In this document: one piece after another, positions 10,541 through 21,980 of the stretch
Position numbering within the stretch: position 1 is the stretch's first letter
How the letters are laid out: the number at the start of each line of letters is the position of its first letter
Assembly: GCA_020086605.1 (NCBI GenBank)
Contig: JACBWW010000021.1
Location: 6,016,335-6,080,334 of the forward strand
DNA from: Lanius collurio
Taxonomy: Eukaryota; Chordata; Aves; Passeriformes; Laniidae
DNA length: 64,000 nt
Direction: 5' to 3'
Notes under the pieces: generated by a model
Database searches by the model: none
What the model was told of the DNA's origin: nothing
The model's input: only the letters and a program-made list of their open reading frames with translations
Position numbers and translations under genes: made by a program

Positions 10541-12244
10541 CTAGGTGCCAGCTCCGCCGCTGCTGGGTCTCTTCTCAGTGAAGAAGCTCTTGAGCAGCAT
10601 CACCTGCCCGATGCTGACCATGAAGAGGATGAGGGTTTCCCCCACAGACCAGTATGAGACACGGCCATTGAGCTCCTCAGCTCTGCTCCGGTCCTGCGCC
10701 TCCCGCAGCCGGTAGTGGGTCTGGGAGTCGATCACCGCATTCAGCATCTCATGGATGGTGACACAGGCGGATTCCAGCTGAGGGACAAAGACAAGAGCAC
10801 CCTGTTGCTTCTGACCTGGCACAGCTGAGGGAGCCCAGGACTGTGCCAGGGCACCCAAGAGCAGGACAGCAGTGTCTGTGCTGTAGGTTCCCTGCCAGAA
10901 CCCATCCAGGGTGGTTTCCCATGGGGACAGAGCTGAGAGGCCCACCAGGGAACCTGGATGCCCAGCCCAGAGGCTCACACTGGGGAATGGAATGGCTGAT
11001 GCAATTTCCTCACACGCCATGGACACGGGCTGTGGCAGATGGGGGAGCCCAGACCCAGCACAGCCCCCTGTCACAGGCAGAGGATATGGTGTGTGGTGGG
11101 GCTGTTGGCCGGCGGTTGGCACTTCTGCATCCAGCAGAGGAAGAGGGGGAAATGTCCCCAACTGCCATCCTGCAAGGGAAGGCTGTGGCAGGATCCTTCC
11201 TCCCTTCTTCCCTCCCTCCTTTCCTCCTGGGACCCACCTGTGTCAGGGCAGTGACGCGGTTGTTCATGTCGGGCAGGATGGGCGGCTCATCGCCCACCTG
11301 GAAGTCAAAGTAGACAATTTTGTGGGAGAAGGTGGAGAACTCGTTGCTGAAGCAGAAGGTGTAGACACCTTTGACCTCAGTGTGGTGAGAGAAGCTGTCG
11401 TACTGCTTCTTGGTCTCCTGGTAGATGGTCTTGCCGTTGGGGTTCTCCACGTAGCAGTCCACATCATAGTGTCCTCCACTGATCACCTGTGCAGGGAGAT
11501 GTGTCTCAGATGGTGGCACATGCCAAGCAACGTGGCAAGGGCCCCCTGACCCTGCCCAGCCCACAGCTCTGTGAGAGGCCAGTGGGCACCATGCCCATGG
11601 GATGGGGCCCAGGCCAGGGGAGCACTCAGGAAGCTGAGCATCACGGTGCCAGCAACTCAGGTGGAGCATCCACAGCTCAAGCAGGATGCCTGGAGACAGG
11701 GACAGGGAGACTCAGGTCAGGGGCTCCCATGGCTGCTGTGGGCACATCCCAGACATGGCTCTCAGGTGGACACTGCCAGGCATGGGGCTGGGATTGGGAA
11801 CAACTCCTAGTGCAGCATGGAGGGAACTGGGGTGTGCATGGGAGGAGGGAACTGCAGCCCTGCCTGGGGCTCTGCACGGCACAGGGATGGGGGTGTGGGC
11901 AGGGCCATAGGCAGGTGGCATGAGCAGAGGCAATAGGCACACACAAGGGCAGGGGCACAAATGGGGTGCTGGCAGGCCCTAGACAGGGATGCGGGTGGAG
12001 GGGGCGCCGGCAGGGGTATAGGCAGGAGGTGCAGGCAGGGAGCATGCAGGGCTGCCGGAAGGCACAGGCAGGGTAGTACCTGATAGTCGAGGGTGAATTT
12101 GATGCCGCTCTCCAGCTCCTGGTGGAAGCAGCGCTGGGCGCTGTCGGGCAGCTCCAGCGTCAGCTCCGTCCCGCCGGCCCCCAGCGCGGCCAGCAGCGCG
12201 GCGAGGCACAGCGTCCGCACCGCGCCACGCACCGCGCCCGGCAT
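10541..12244 (-). CDS. TMED3: Transmembrane p24 trafficking protein 3
   Basis: p24-gamma family cargo receptor cycling between ER and Golgi in COPI/COPII vesicles. Three exons on the minus strand: 12244-12080, 11486-11238, 10777-10541 (stop TAG), all phase 0, giving 216 residues against 217 in human. Signal peptide about 1-25 (Leu/Ala rich). The lumenal GOLD domain runs from about residue 32 to 115 with the conserved Cys pair (RCFHQ and DCYVENP). A heptad-rich segment carries [13 protein letters not shown], followed by one membrane helix about 182-201. The short cytosolic tail has the FF pair at 203-204 (COPII-type signal) and EKR near the end. The blocks [15 protein letters not shown] and [16 protein letters not shown] are nearly identical to mammalian TMED3 and separate it from TMED1/5/7. 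The start ATG precedes the signal peptide in a CpG-rich first exon. The neighbour upstream on the same strand is ANKRD34C. Confidence 0.97.
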
Positions 12245-12515
12245 CGCGACCCGCACCGAGCCGGCAGCGCCACCGGCAGTACCACCGGCACCGGCACTGG
12301 CCCCCGCACCGCCCCCTGACGTGGCGCTTCCGCTGCGAGCGGGGCGGGGCGGGGCGCGGGAGGCACCTCCGGCCCCGGGGCGGGCACCCACGAGGAACGT
12401 TCCGGACACCCCCGGCACCCTGGGAACCCCCGGCATCTCCGGGCCGAGCACTCCGGGAACCCCGGAGACCCCCCGGGCCTGGCGGCTGGTGTCAGGTCCA
12501 CGCGAGATCAGCCTC
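12245..12515 (-). promoter_or_regulatory. TMED3: TMED3 CpG-island promoter
   Basis: Dense CpG sequence running from the first exon to about 12480, with tandem GGGCGG Sp1-type boxes around 12340-12358 and no TATA box. TGACGTGG at 12317-12324 is the core of the unfolded-protein-response element bound by XBP1/ATF6. The short spacer to the ANKRD34C poly(A) site leaves only a few hundred bases for the promoter. Confidence 0.65.
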
Positions 12516-12532
12516 CGTCCAAAGCTGAGTGC

Positions 12533-12538
12533 TTTATT
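12533..12538 (-). terminator. ANKRD34C: Poly(A) signal of ANKRD34C
   Basis: TTTATT on plus is AATAAA on the ANKRD34C strand, 951 bp past its stop codon. It ends the gene shortly before the TMED3 CpG island begins. The intervening 12540-13488 is the putative 3' UTR and has no other feature I can name. Confidence 0.55.
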
Positions 12539-13488
12539 AATGCAGTGCAAAATTAGTGCAAAAGTCTCCGCAGGGCCACGGCGTCACCCCAACACCTGCC
12601 CCTGCACCCCTACACACACGCAGTCTTGTAAATAAACGCATTAATGGAGTCACGGCATCTGTCGGCAGCCACGGCAAACGGCCGGGCCACGGCACACGGT
12701 GCGTGGGGTGAGGCGTGGCGTTGGGAAGGCTCCCGACGCGGGGGAGGTGCAGCGGGGTCTTGGCTGTGGCGCGATGCCTGCGACTTTCCCGGTGGGATGA
12801 ACCCCTGCGGTGAGCCCGTGTCACCCTCGGTGACTTGGCATCCCGGGTTCCCCGCCGCTGGCAAAGGCTTCCCATGCAGCCAGGCTGGGACCGTCCTGCT
12901 CGGGGATTCAGCGCTTCCTGAATTCAGAGCTCCTCGGAGTGGTGGGGAATGAACCCCCTGAAGTTCGGACGACAGAAGCCCGTCCTGGCCCACAACCGAC
13001 GAGGCTGCAGCGGTGCCGAGGGAGCTCAGCCGTCGGAGCTCCGGGGCGTTCGGGAATCTCGAAGGTGAAGGATTGTCTCCCTCTCCCGCTCCGGGAGGGC
13101 ACCGACACGGTCCGTGGCTGGAGGGGTGTTCCCGCTGCTCCAGCCCCCGCAGTACCGAGCCCCTTCCCTCCCTGGAAGGCACTTCATGAACGCCTCGGCC
13201 CCAGAGATCACCGCCGGGGGCTCCGGGAGGGGATTCGATGAGAGAACGAGGAGGATGGAAGAAAAGCGGATTGCAACTAGTGAGGAATAAGTGAACTGCA
13301 GGTGGGATCCTTGGCACAGAGCTTGGCGATCTAGGACGGTGTGGGATCGGTCTCCCAAGTGGTCGCTCCCGAACTCCCTGGCCACCAGTGTGTCCCCGGA
13401 GTCAGTGCCCACTCTGTGTGGGAACCGTCCCGTTTCTGCAGGGACCGCACGGCTTTGGCCCCCTCCCTGTGAACAAATGGTGACATGG

Positions 13489-15474
<1,986 letters not shown>

Positions 15475-15475
<1 letters not shown>

Positions 15476-15560
15476 AGAGTGTTCCTGAAGCCCTGAGTAG
15501 CCAGTGCCCCCAGAGTGTTCCTGGAGCCCTGAGCAGCCAGTGCCCCCAGAGTGCCCCTGG
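15475..15560. repeat. 36-bp tandem repeat, about 2.4 copies
   Basis: The unit beginning CAGAGTGTTCCTGRAGCCC and ending AGCCAGTGCCCC occurs twice with few differences and then partially a third time (cagagtgcccctggag). It lies between the ANKRD34C coding exon and its CpG island. Confidence 0.8.
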
Positions 15561-15639
15561 AGAGGGCACAAACCTCCCGGCCCTTCCCCACCCCTCCGTG
15601 CCCTCCATGGGGATCCTGCGGCCCCCGGACCTGCGGTCA

Positions 15640-16300
15640 GTGCTCACATTGCTTCCAGCCCCTCCCAAAACCGCCGACGGTACCACTCCCTGCCCGTGAG
15701 CTCCCCATGGCCCCTTCCCGGGTCCGAGGACCCCTCAGACCTGGGGGGAGACGCGGGCGTCGGTTCTCCCCCACTCCCGCCGGGACTGGTGTCCCCCGCG
15801 CCCCTCCAAGCCGCGGCCATCCCGCTTCCACTCCCGCCGCCACCCCCGGCTGCGGTGATGATGGTGGGGGGCGGCCGCTGCCCCCGGCCCGCTACCTGCT
15901 GTCCGGTGCCCGTATCGGTGTCCGGTGCCACTGTCCGGTGTTGGTGCCGCTGCTCCGTGCCCTGTGCCGGGTCTGATGCCGGTGCCGGGTGCCGGTGCTT
16001 GGTGCCGGTGCCCGGTTGTCGGTGCCAGTGCCCGGTGCCGCTGCCCGGCGCTGCGCGAGGAGGAGGGCGCGGGGGGGCGGCGCGTCCGCCCGCGGTGGGT
16101 GCGGGGAGCGCGGGGCGGGGGTGTCGGTGTGCTGGGGGCTGGCGGTGTCTGTGTCCCTGCCGCCGGGCGCGGGGGAGCGTGTCCGTGTGCGGGGACACCG
16201 TGAGCGTGGGGGGCGTGAGGGGGCAGTGTCTGCACCCACCCGTGCGGGGGTGTCTGGGGGGGGGTGCGCTGTGAGTGTCCCTGATCTTGGGGCTCTCCGG
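15640..16300 (-). promoter_or_regulatory. ANKRD34C: CpG island, likely ANKRD34C promoter
   Basis: About 650 bp of very CpG-dense sequence 0.6-1.3 kb upstream of the ANKRD34C start on its strand. It is the only island near this gene and is well placed for a TATA-less promoter with a non-coding first exon. Long open frames on both strands here are products of GC content and contain no known domain. Confidence 0.6.
15900..16050. repeat. GGTGCC-type low-complexity repeat
   Basis: Run of degenerate GGTGCC/GGTGCCGGT units (for example at 15979-16024) inside the ANKRD34C CpG island. It probably arose by slippage. Confidence 0.75.
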
Positions 16301-19300
16301 ATCGCAAACCAATCTGAGCCCACGGCTGTCCCCACTTGGAACAGGGGGAATTACGGCCCCCCTAAGCCCCCTCTGATGTCAATGACTCCGTGATTTGAGC
16401 GCACATCTGGGAGAACCTGAGGGCACACCTGGGGCACAGGAGTGCTCTGTGCCGCGCAGGAGAAGCGGAGGTCCCCGTGTCTGCTCCCCGGGCAGACCTG
16501 CCCTCAGTACCAGGGCGATGTACCTGGACAAGCAGCAGTGTTCTGCCTCTGTGGTCCTCCTTTGTCCCCAGATCTCGCTTCTCAGCAGCTTCCTCCACTT
16601 TTCTCGATGTCTCTTTCAGAGCAGTCCCCGCAGAAAGAGGGAATTTAGAGAAAGGGGGAAATGGTCACAGATGGCCCTGACCACCACCCTAACCCCCATG
16701 GTTCTGTACTTCTGCAGACCATTGCAGCTGTGAGGATGCTTGTCATCACACCCTCTGTATCACATTAACATTTGGGAAAATTTCTCCTGTGATTAATAAA
16801 ATATAATCTAATATTGCAGTGTTCTTCATTCAGAGATGATGATGACAATGAGAATCAGAGCCAGCAGAAAAATTAAGTCAGTCTTACTACATTAGGGAGC
16901 ATTTGGCAAACCTTATGGCAGGTTCCTCCTGACTTGGTAACACAGACGCTCTGCAGTACCTGCCTTAACTGGCCATAACCCCCCAAAAATGTGTTTATCT
17001 GTCCATTTTCTAATGCATGAGCACACCAGTTGTTGAAAATAAACAGCTTAACTCCTAAAAGCAAAATAAGATAAACACCTTAACAAAATAAACATCTTAA
17101 AAATAAACTCCTGAAACCTGCAAATTTAGAACAGACAAGCTGTGGCGGCGGGAGGACCCCAGGCTGCCCAGCAATGAGGGTGCTGCTCCAGCACCAGTGG
17201 AAGCCCCTGCATCCCCCCAGTTGAGGGGGGTCTACTCTGCTCCCAGGGCACCCCAAGATGGGTCAGGGATGGTGACAAGGAGGGAGGAGGTGTTTGTGGG
17301 CAAAGAGAAAAGGTCCTGGGTTCCTGGTGATTGCAATTAGGAGAATGTTGGAAGTAATGGTTGGGGAGCTGACACCCCCACCTGCAAGTGTCCTCCTCTG
17401 CCCCCCTTGCTGCTCCTGTGAGTTGTCACCCCTGTGCTGGAGCCCAGGATGGCTGGTCCTGGCTGGAAAGCAGGAACGACGCGTCCTTGAAGACGTTAAA
17501 TCCTGTGAGTTCCCTTTCCTGCTCCACCAGGCTGGACTCACCAGCTTCCAGGAGCCCAAGGGGTGGGAGATGCCCCAGCTGGGAGGGACAAGCATGGTGA
17601 TGCCAGCTAGGTTATGTCAGTCCTGGGAGCTGGGACCTCTGTGGAGGGGAGCAGTAATGGCCCCTGCCTGCTGCCAGAGGTCTTCAAATCTGCCCCAGCC
17701 ATGCCCTGGCTTTGCAGAGCCAATGTGTCCACTTATCTTCATCCTCCTTGTCTTCCTCACCAGTATCTGTGCCATCCCTGAGGATGCCATGGCAACGGGG
17801 CTGCAGGGATAGCTGTTGGAGAAGCTGCAGCTCTGTGCAGGGCTCTGAGCCATGGGTTTGATCTCAGCAGTGCCCCTGCAGCCTTGGGGGCAGCAGGATG
17901 GGGTCCAGACATGATCAGCTTGGGACAAGACCGGGCTGAGGTGGCTTTGAGGTGGCTGGGTGCCACCACAGGGTGTTCTGCCCACATGGAACAGCCCTGG
18001 CAGGGTGTGGAAGGCTGGGCAGTCACTGGAAGTGCCACTGGTGATACCAGTACGCTGTGGCATGGGTGGGACTGGTACCCAGAATCCTCACCTGGGCAGG
18101 GGGCTTCTTTCTCCTGGCAGGACAAAGAGAGGCAGAGGTGACAGAACTGTGTGACTGAAGAGAACATCAGAGACGCTGAATGCTTTGTGGGGCCATCCCA
18201 GGACTATCCCACCTAGATGAGCAGCCAGGGAGCTGTCATCCCATTGTTAGAGCCTTCTGAGGTTATGGTTAGAGTCTGGTCCAGCCTGGAGAAGGGGGAG
18301 CTGCTTTCTGGGACTGTAACGGGGTTGTCTGGTCTCTCTGGGGTGCAGCTGTGGTTCCCTGGGCACTTGAGGGGGCTGCAGTGATACCTTGCAGGGCTGA
18401 GATTGTGGGAGCAGGGACAGGATGGTGAGGGGCTGTTGGCTCCACGTTCTCCTCAGCCCTGGAGGAGCTGCAGCTCCTGGCTGAGAAGAGCTGGGTCTGT
18501 CTCCTGGGGAAGGGTCTTGTCCGAAAGTATCCTGTCCTGGCACCTTCGGACTCCCAGCTCAGGCACAGGTGGGGTGCCAGTGCAGCCTCGCCAAGGGCTG
18601 AACCAGCCCCGTCTCCCCGGAGGCACCCGGTGCTGGCAGGTTCTATTTTGGGTGCTTTGCCGAGGGCTGTGTGAGTTATTCCTGCCAGCTCATCCCTGCA
18701 TGGCCGCCGTTTCACCGTTTATAGCCACCCTCCTGGGGGCTGAGCGCAGGCATGGGGGAGCTCAGCATTCAGGGGGAAACCGCTGGCTCTGCTGCTGCTG
18801 CTACCTAGGGCACAACCCAGGTCCCTCGACCTGTGGGACACAGTGGGGCTACCTTGGGCACAGGGGGTCCCAGCCCACCAGGGTTTGGCCCCAGCCATGC
18901 CTCTCCTGGCGTTTCATGGAGGAGAGGGTCCAACCATGCCCTCAGCACCTTGTTTTCCCCTCAGATGTAAGCAGAGCTGGAGCCTGGGTCAAGTTTGTAC
19001 CTGCTTTAATTGGGACCATGATTTCTCCTGCTGGAAAAATGTGTGTGCCAGAGATCAGTCAGCTAAAGTCCATTATATTAGTGACAGCCCTGCCACCTCC
19101 TGTGGCCACGCAGGGCTCCTTGTCCCCTCTGGTCCCTGGCTTTGGCCAGGTGGTTGAGCTGGCCATGGTGAGACATTGCCCAGCACAGGGAAGCAGCAGC
19201 TCACCCCAGCCTGGGGCACCGGGAGTGATGGATGGAGCAGGTATCTGTGTGACCCCATATCCTGTGGCATTGCCAAGGGCGTGGGGATCTGGCATAGATC

Positions 19301-19330
19301 TCTGGGACCAGAGGAGATGTCCAGGGGGAC
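16300..19330. other. Intergenic, no gene recognised
   Basis: Base composition drops sharply after 16700, with AT-rich sequence from about 16740 to 17120, then returns to mixed. No frame here shows known domains with splice support. 17784-17797 carries a one-mismatch RFX X-box-like sequence (GATGCC AT GGCAAC). No RNA gene is evident. Confidence 0.5.
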
Positions 19331-19334
19331 CTGA

Positions 19335-19478
19335 AGTGGGTGATGCAGTGGGTGATGATGCAGTGGCTGATGCAGCAGGTGATGCAGTGAGTGATGATGC
19401 AGCAGGTGATAACAGTGGGTGATACAATGGGTGATGAAGTGTGTGATGCAGTGGATGATACAATGGGTGATGCAGTGT
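19335..19478. repeat. GTGATGCAGTGG-type minisatellite
   Basis: About 144 bp of tandem degenerate units built on GTGATGCAGTGG, GTGATGATGCAG and GTGATACAATGG, periods 12-15 bp. It stays open in some frames only because the unit length is often a multiple of three. Confidence 0.85.
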
Positions 19479-19479
19479 T

Positions 19480-20847
19480 TCTGGAAGAGACTGCATCACC
19501 CAAAAGCAGCTGCATCATCGTGGGGAGCGGCTCTGATGTCTCTATGGCAACCGTGGGGTAAAAATAGTGCAGCAGCTTTAGGGAGCTGTCAGGGCCTGGC
19601 AGGGATTGCTGCTGGGATGGGTGCGTGGGGACCAGGGGCTCAGCAGGGAGCAGGAGCTCAGCAGGAAGCAGGACTTGCCATGCTGCCAAGAGCTGCTGCC
19701 CTACCAGGGCTGCTTTGGGGCCTTTAACAACCGAGGGAAGGAGGGAACAGGGTGTGAGGCAGGATGTAGGGCTCAGGACGTGGGGCTCAGGAGGTAAGTA
19801 CAGCAGCACAGAGCCCCTGACTGCTTCTGCACTGACTACCTGCCTGTCCCCTCTCCCTGTCCTGGCTCCTGACTGAGGGGACAGTGACAGCTCAAGTGTA
19901 GGTGCACAAGTGCAAAGGATTCCCTGTGACCTGATCACACCTGCACTCTCACTGCTGTCACGGAGAACTTGGATCCAAGGCTGGATCTGTGTCAGATTGG
20001 CAGCTCTGTAGCTGCACTGGCTACCATGGACCTCACAGGTGCCTGTGCCTGCTGTCCTCTCCCTGATTTGGGGACCTCCATGCCCGTCTGAGGCATGAAC
20101 AGAGTTTCAACCTTTCCTGTAGGTGGGAGGGTTTGGAGATGGGTGGGATAGGGATCTCTCCAGACTCTGCTCCACAGTGTGGGGAATTGGTTTGACTCAG
20201 ACTCTTAACAAATTGTTGAAAGGTCTGAAAGGAGGACCCTGGTGGTCTGTGGCACTGAGCAGCCAGAGCAGCTCCCCTTTGAGTCACCGGTGGCATTTGC
20301 TTGCTTGCTGGGCCTTGGAGAGTGGCAGCTTCTGTCCCTTGGACCCTGAGCACTGGGCTCTGGGGAGCTGGGCTGTGGGACCGGGCAGGAGGCAGGTGAT
20401 GGGCTCTGGGGATGCTGTAGGGCTCTGAATCATCCTCCCTCACTGGCAGCAGGGCTGGGAGCTGTCCTGGTGGGTAGAGGAGCAGGGGGTGGTGTTCCTT
20501 TCCCTGCCCTCGTCCTTGTCTTCCTGTGTCCCTGTGTCCATCACTGGAGCCCTGGGTACCCCTGTTCCCCTTTCCTTCCCTCTCCCAGTCCTGCAGTTGC
20601 TGTTGCCTTGACAACGCATCTCTCTCCCTGCACTCCTCCATGCTTTTCCCTTTTTAATCTGCAATTCTTGCACCTCCACAGTGGGTTTTTCACCTGGATG
20701 TGCCCCAGAGGGGCAGCAGAGAACCCTTTACATCGAAAGGCTGGAAATGCCTTGATACCAGGGTGGCAATCACCAGATCCTGGCAGGAGGGAATGAATAT
20801 CTGTGGGTGGTGGTGGAAGATGAGGCCAGTTGTGCTGTAATGGGTGA
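19480..20847. other. Intergenic, no gene recognised
   Basis: Mixed sequence without a supportable gene. 20602-20615 resembles an RFX X-box with one mismatch (GTTGCC TT GACAAC), and 19558-19567 contains TAAAAATAG, a near MEF2 site. Both could be chance. Confidence 0.4.
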
Positions 20848-21010
20848 ATCACTAAGTCCCAGAATGGTTTGGATTGGAAGGGGCCTTAAAGCTCATCTCA
20901 TTCCAACCCCCTGCCATGGGCAGGGACATCTTCCACTATCTCAGGCTGCTCCAAGACCTGTCCATCCTGGCCTTGGACCCTTCCAGGGATGGGGCAGCCG
21001 CAGTTTCCTA
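20848..21010 (-). mobile_element. CR1 LINE 3' fragment
   Basis: Antisense copy of a CR1 3' end: ccagaatggtttggattgg, then gaaggggccttaaagctcat, ccatgggcagggaca and ttccagggatggggcag. It is 5'-truncated as usual for CR1. Confidence 0.9.
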
Positions 21011-21620
21011 GGCAGGCATAAAATGGATAAAGTGACAATGCAATTTGTGTGATTATTTACCAATTAAGATGAGAGTGTGTGGTGATGCAGCAGGGAGAAA
21101 AAATTGCTTGGACTCTCTGGGCCCTGTGTTTATTGCTTGTGGCAATGGGCAGTAAATTGCTTGTGGTTTTGGGGGTCTTTCCATGGGTTTTTTGGTTTTT
21201 GAATAGGCGATTCCCTGCTCTGAGCTCCTGGAATCAGTGCTGCAGCTCCACTCCTGGCAGGCCACAGGCGCTGAGGTTCGATGTGTGCCTTGTGCTGCAG
21301 ACCACAGCTCTCACCCAGCACTCTCCTGTATTTTCTTAATATTATTAAACTAAGTTTTATAAATATGCATGGCAAGAAAATCAATGCAAAAACATTCAAT
21401 TCTCTCATTTTCCTTTTTTAATTTTAGAAACTCGTTTTCTCTCGAGAAACCATTACAATGCTCTTTGGGTTGTGTTTAACTCCTAATTCTGATAAATCTC
21501 CACAGGGAACAGCAACAGGGAAATGTCAGTGCCTGGTCCCTGGGAATGGCAGAGGTGTGGGGCTCCAGACTGAACTGGAGATAAAGCCCAGGATCTGGGC
21601 AGCTGGATCCTGATTCAGAC
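21011..21620. other. AT-rich intergenic block
   Basis: Between two CR1 copies. 21180-21480 is AT-rich with long A/T runs (for example attttcttaatattattaaa). No coding signal. Confidence 0.4.
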
Positions 21621-21621
21621 A

Positions 21622-21980
21622 AAGCTGAGGGATGAAGTATCTTCAGCCTGGAGAAGAGAAAGCTCTGGGAAGACCTTAGAGCTCCTTCCAGTGCCTAAAG
21701 GGGCTCCAGAAGAGCTGAAGAGGGACTCGGGACAAGAGTCTGGAGTGCCAGAACAAGGCAGAATGGCTTCCCACTGCCAGAGGGCAAGGGTAGATGGGAT
21801 ATTGGGAAGAGATTTTTCTCAGTGAGGCCCTGGCACAGGTTGGCTGCCCGTCCCTAGCAGTGTTCCAGGCCAGGTTGGACAGGGATTAGAACAACCTGGG
21901 ATAGTGGAAGGTGTCCCTGCACATGGCAGGGGGTTGGAATGAGATGAGCTTTAAGGTCCCTCCCAACCTAAACCACACTG
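21622..21980 (+). mobile_element. CR1 LINE 3' fragment
   Basis: Sense CR1 3' region of about 360 bp: cttcagcctggagaagag, agctccttccagtgcctaaa, tgggatattgggaagagat, gttccaggccaggttgg and gagatgagctttaaggtccc. The terminal 8-bp repeats are missing or diverged. Confidence 0.93.

Noticed and set aside
15644..16335. Several 130-220 residue open frames in the ANKRD34C CpG island on both strands
   Set aside because: They overlap each other in nearly all frames and encode Arg/Pro/Gly or Thr/Gly/His repeats from the GGTGCC repeat; typical GC-island artefacts.
18403..19422. 339-residue plus-strand open frame including the GTGATGCAG repeat
   Set aside because: Its C-terminus is translated minisatellite and the rest shows no domain; no clear ATG context or splice sites.
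19335..19478. Possible CRISPR-like array
   Set aside because: Direct tandem units without unique spacers; eukaryotic minisatellite.
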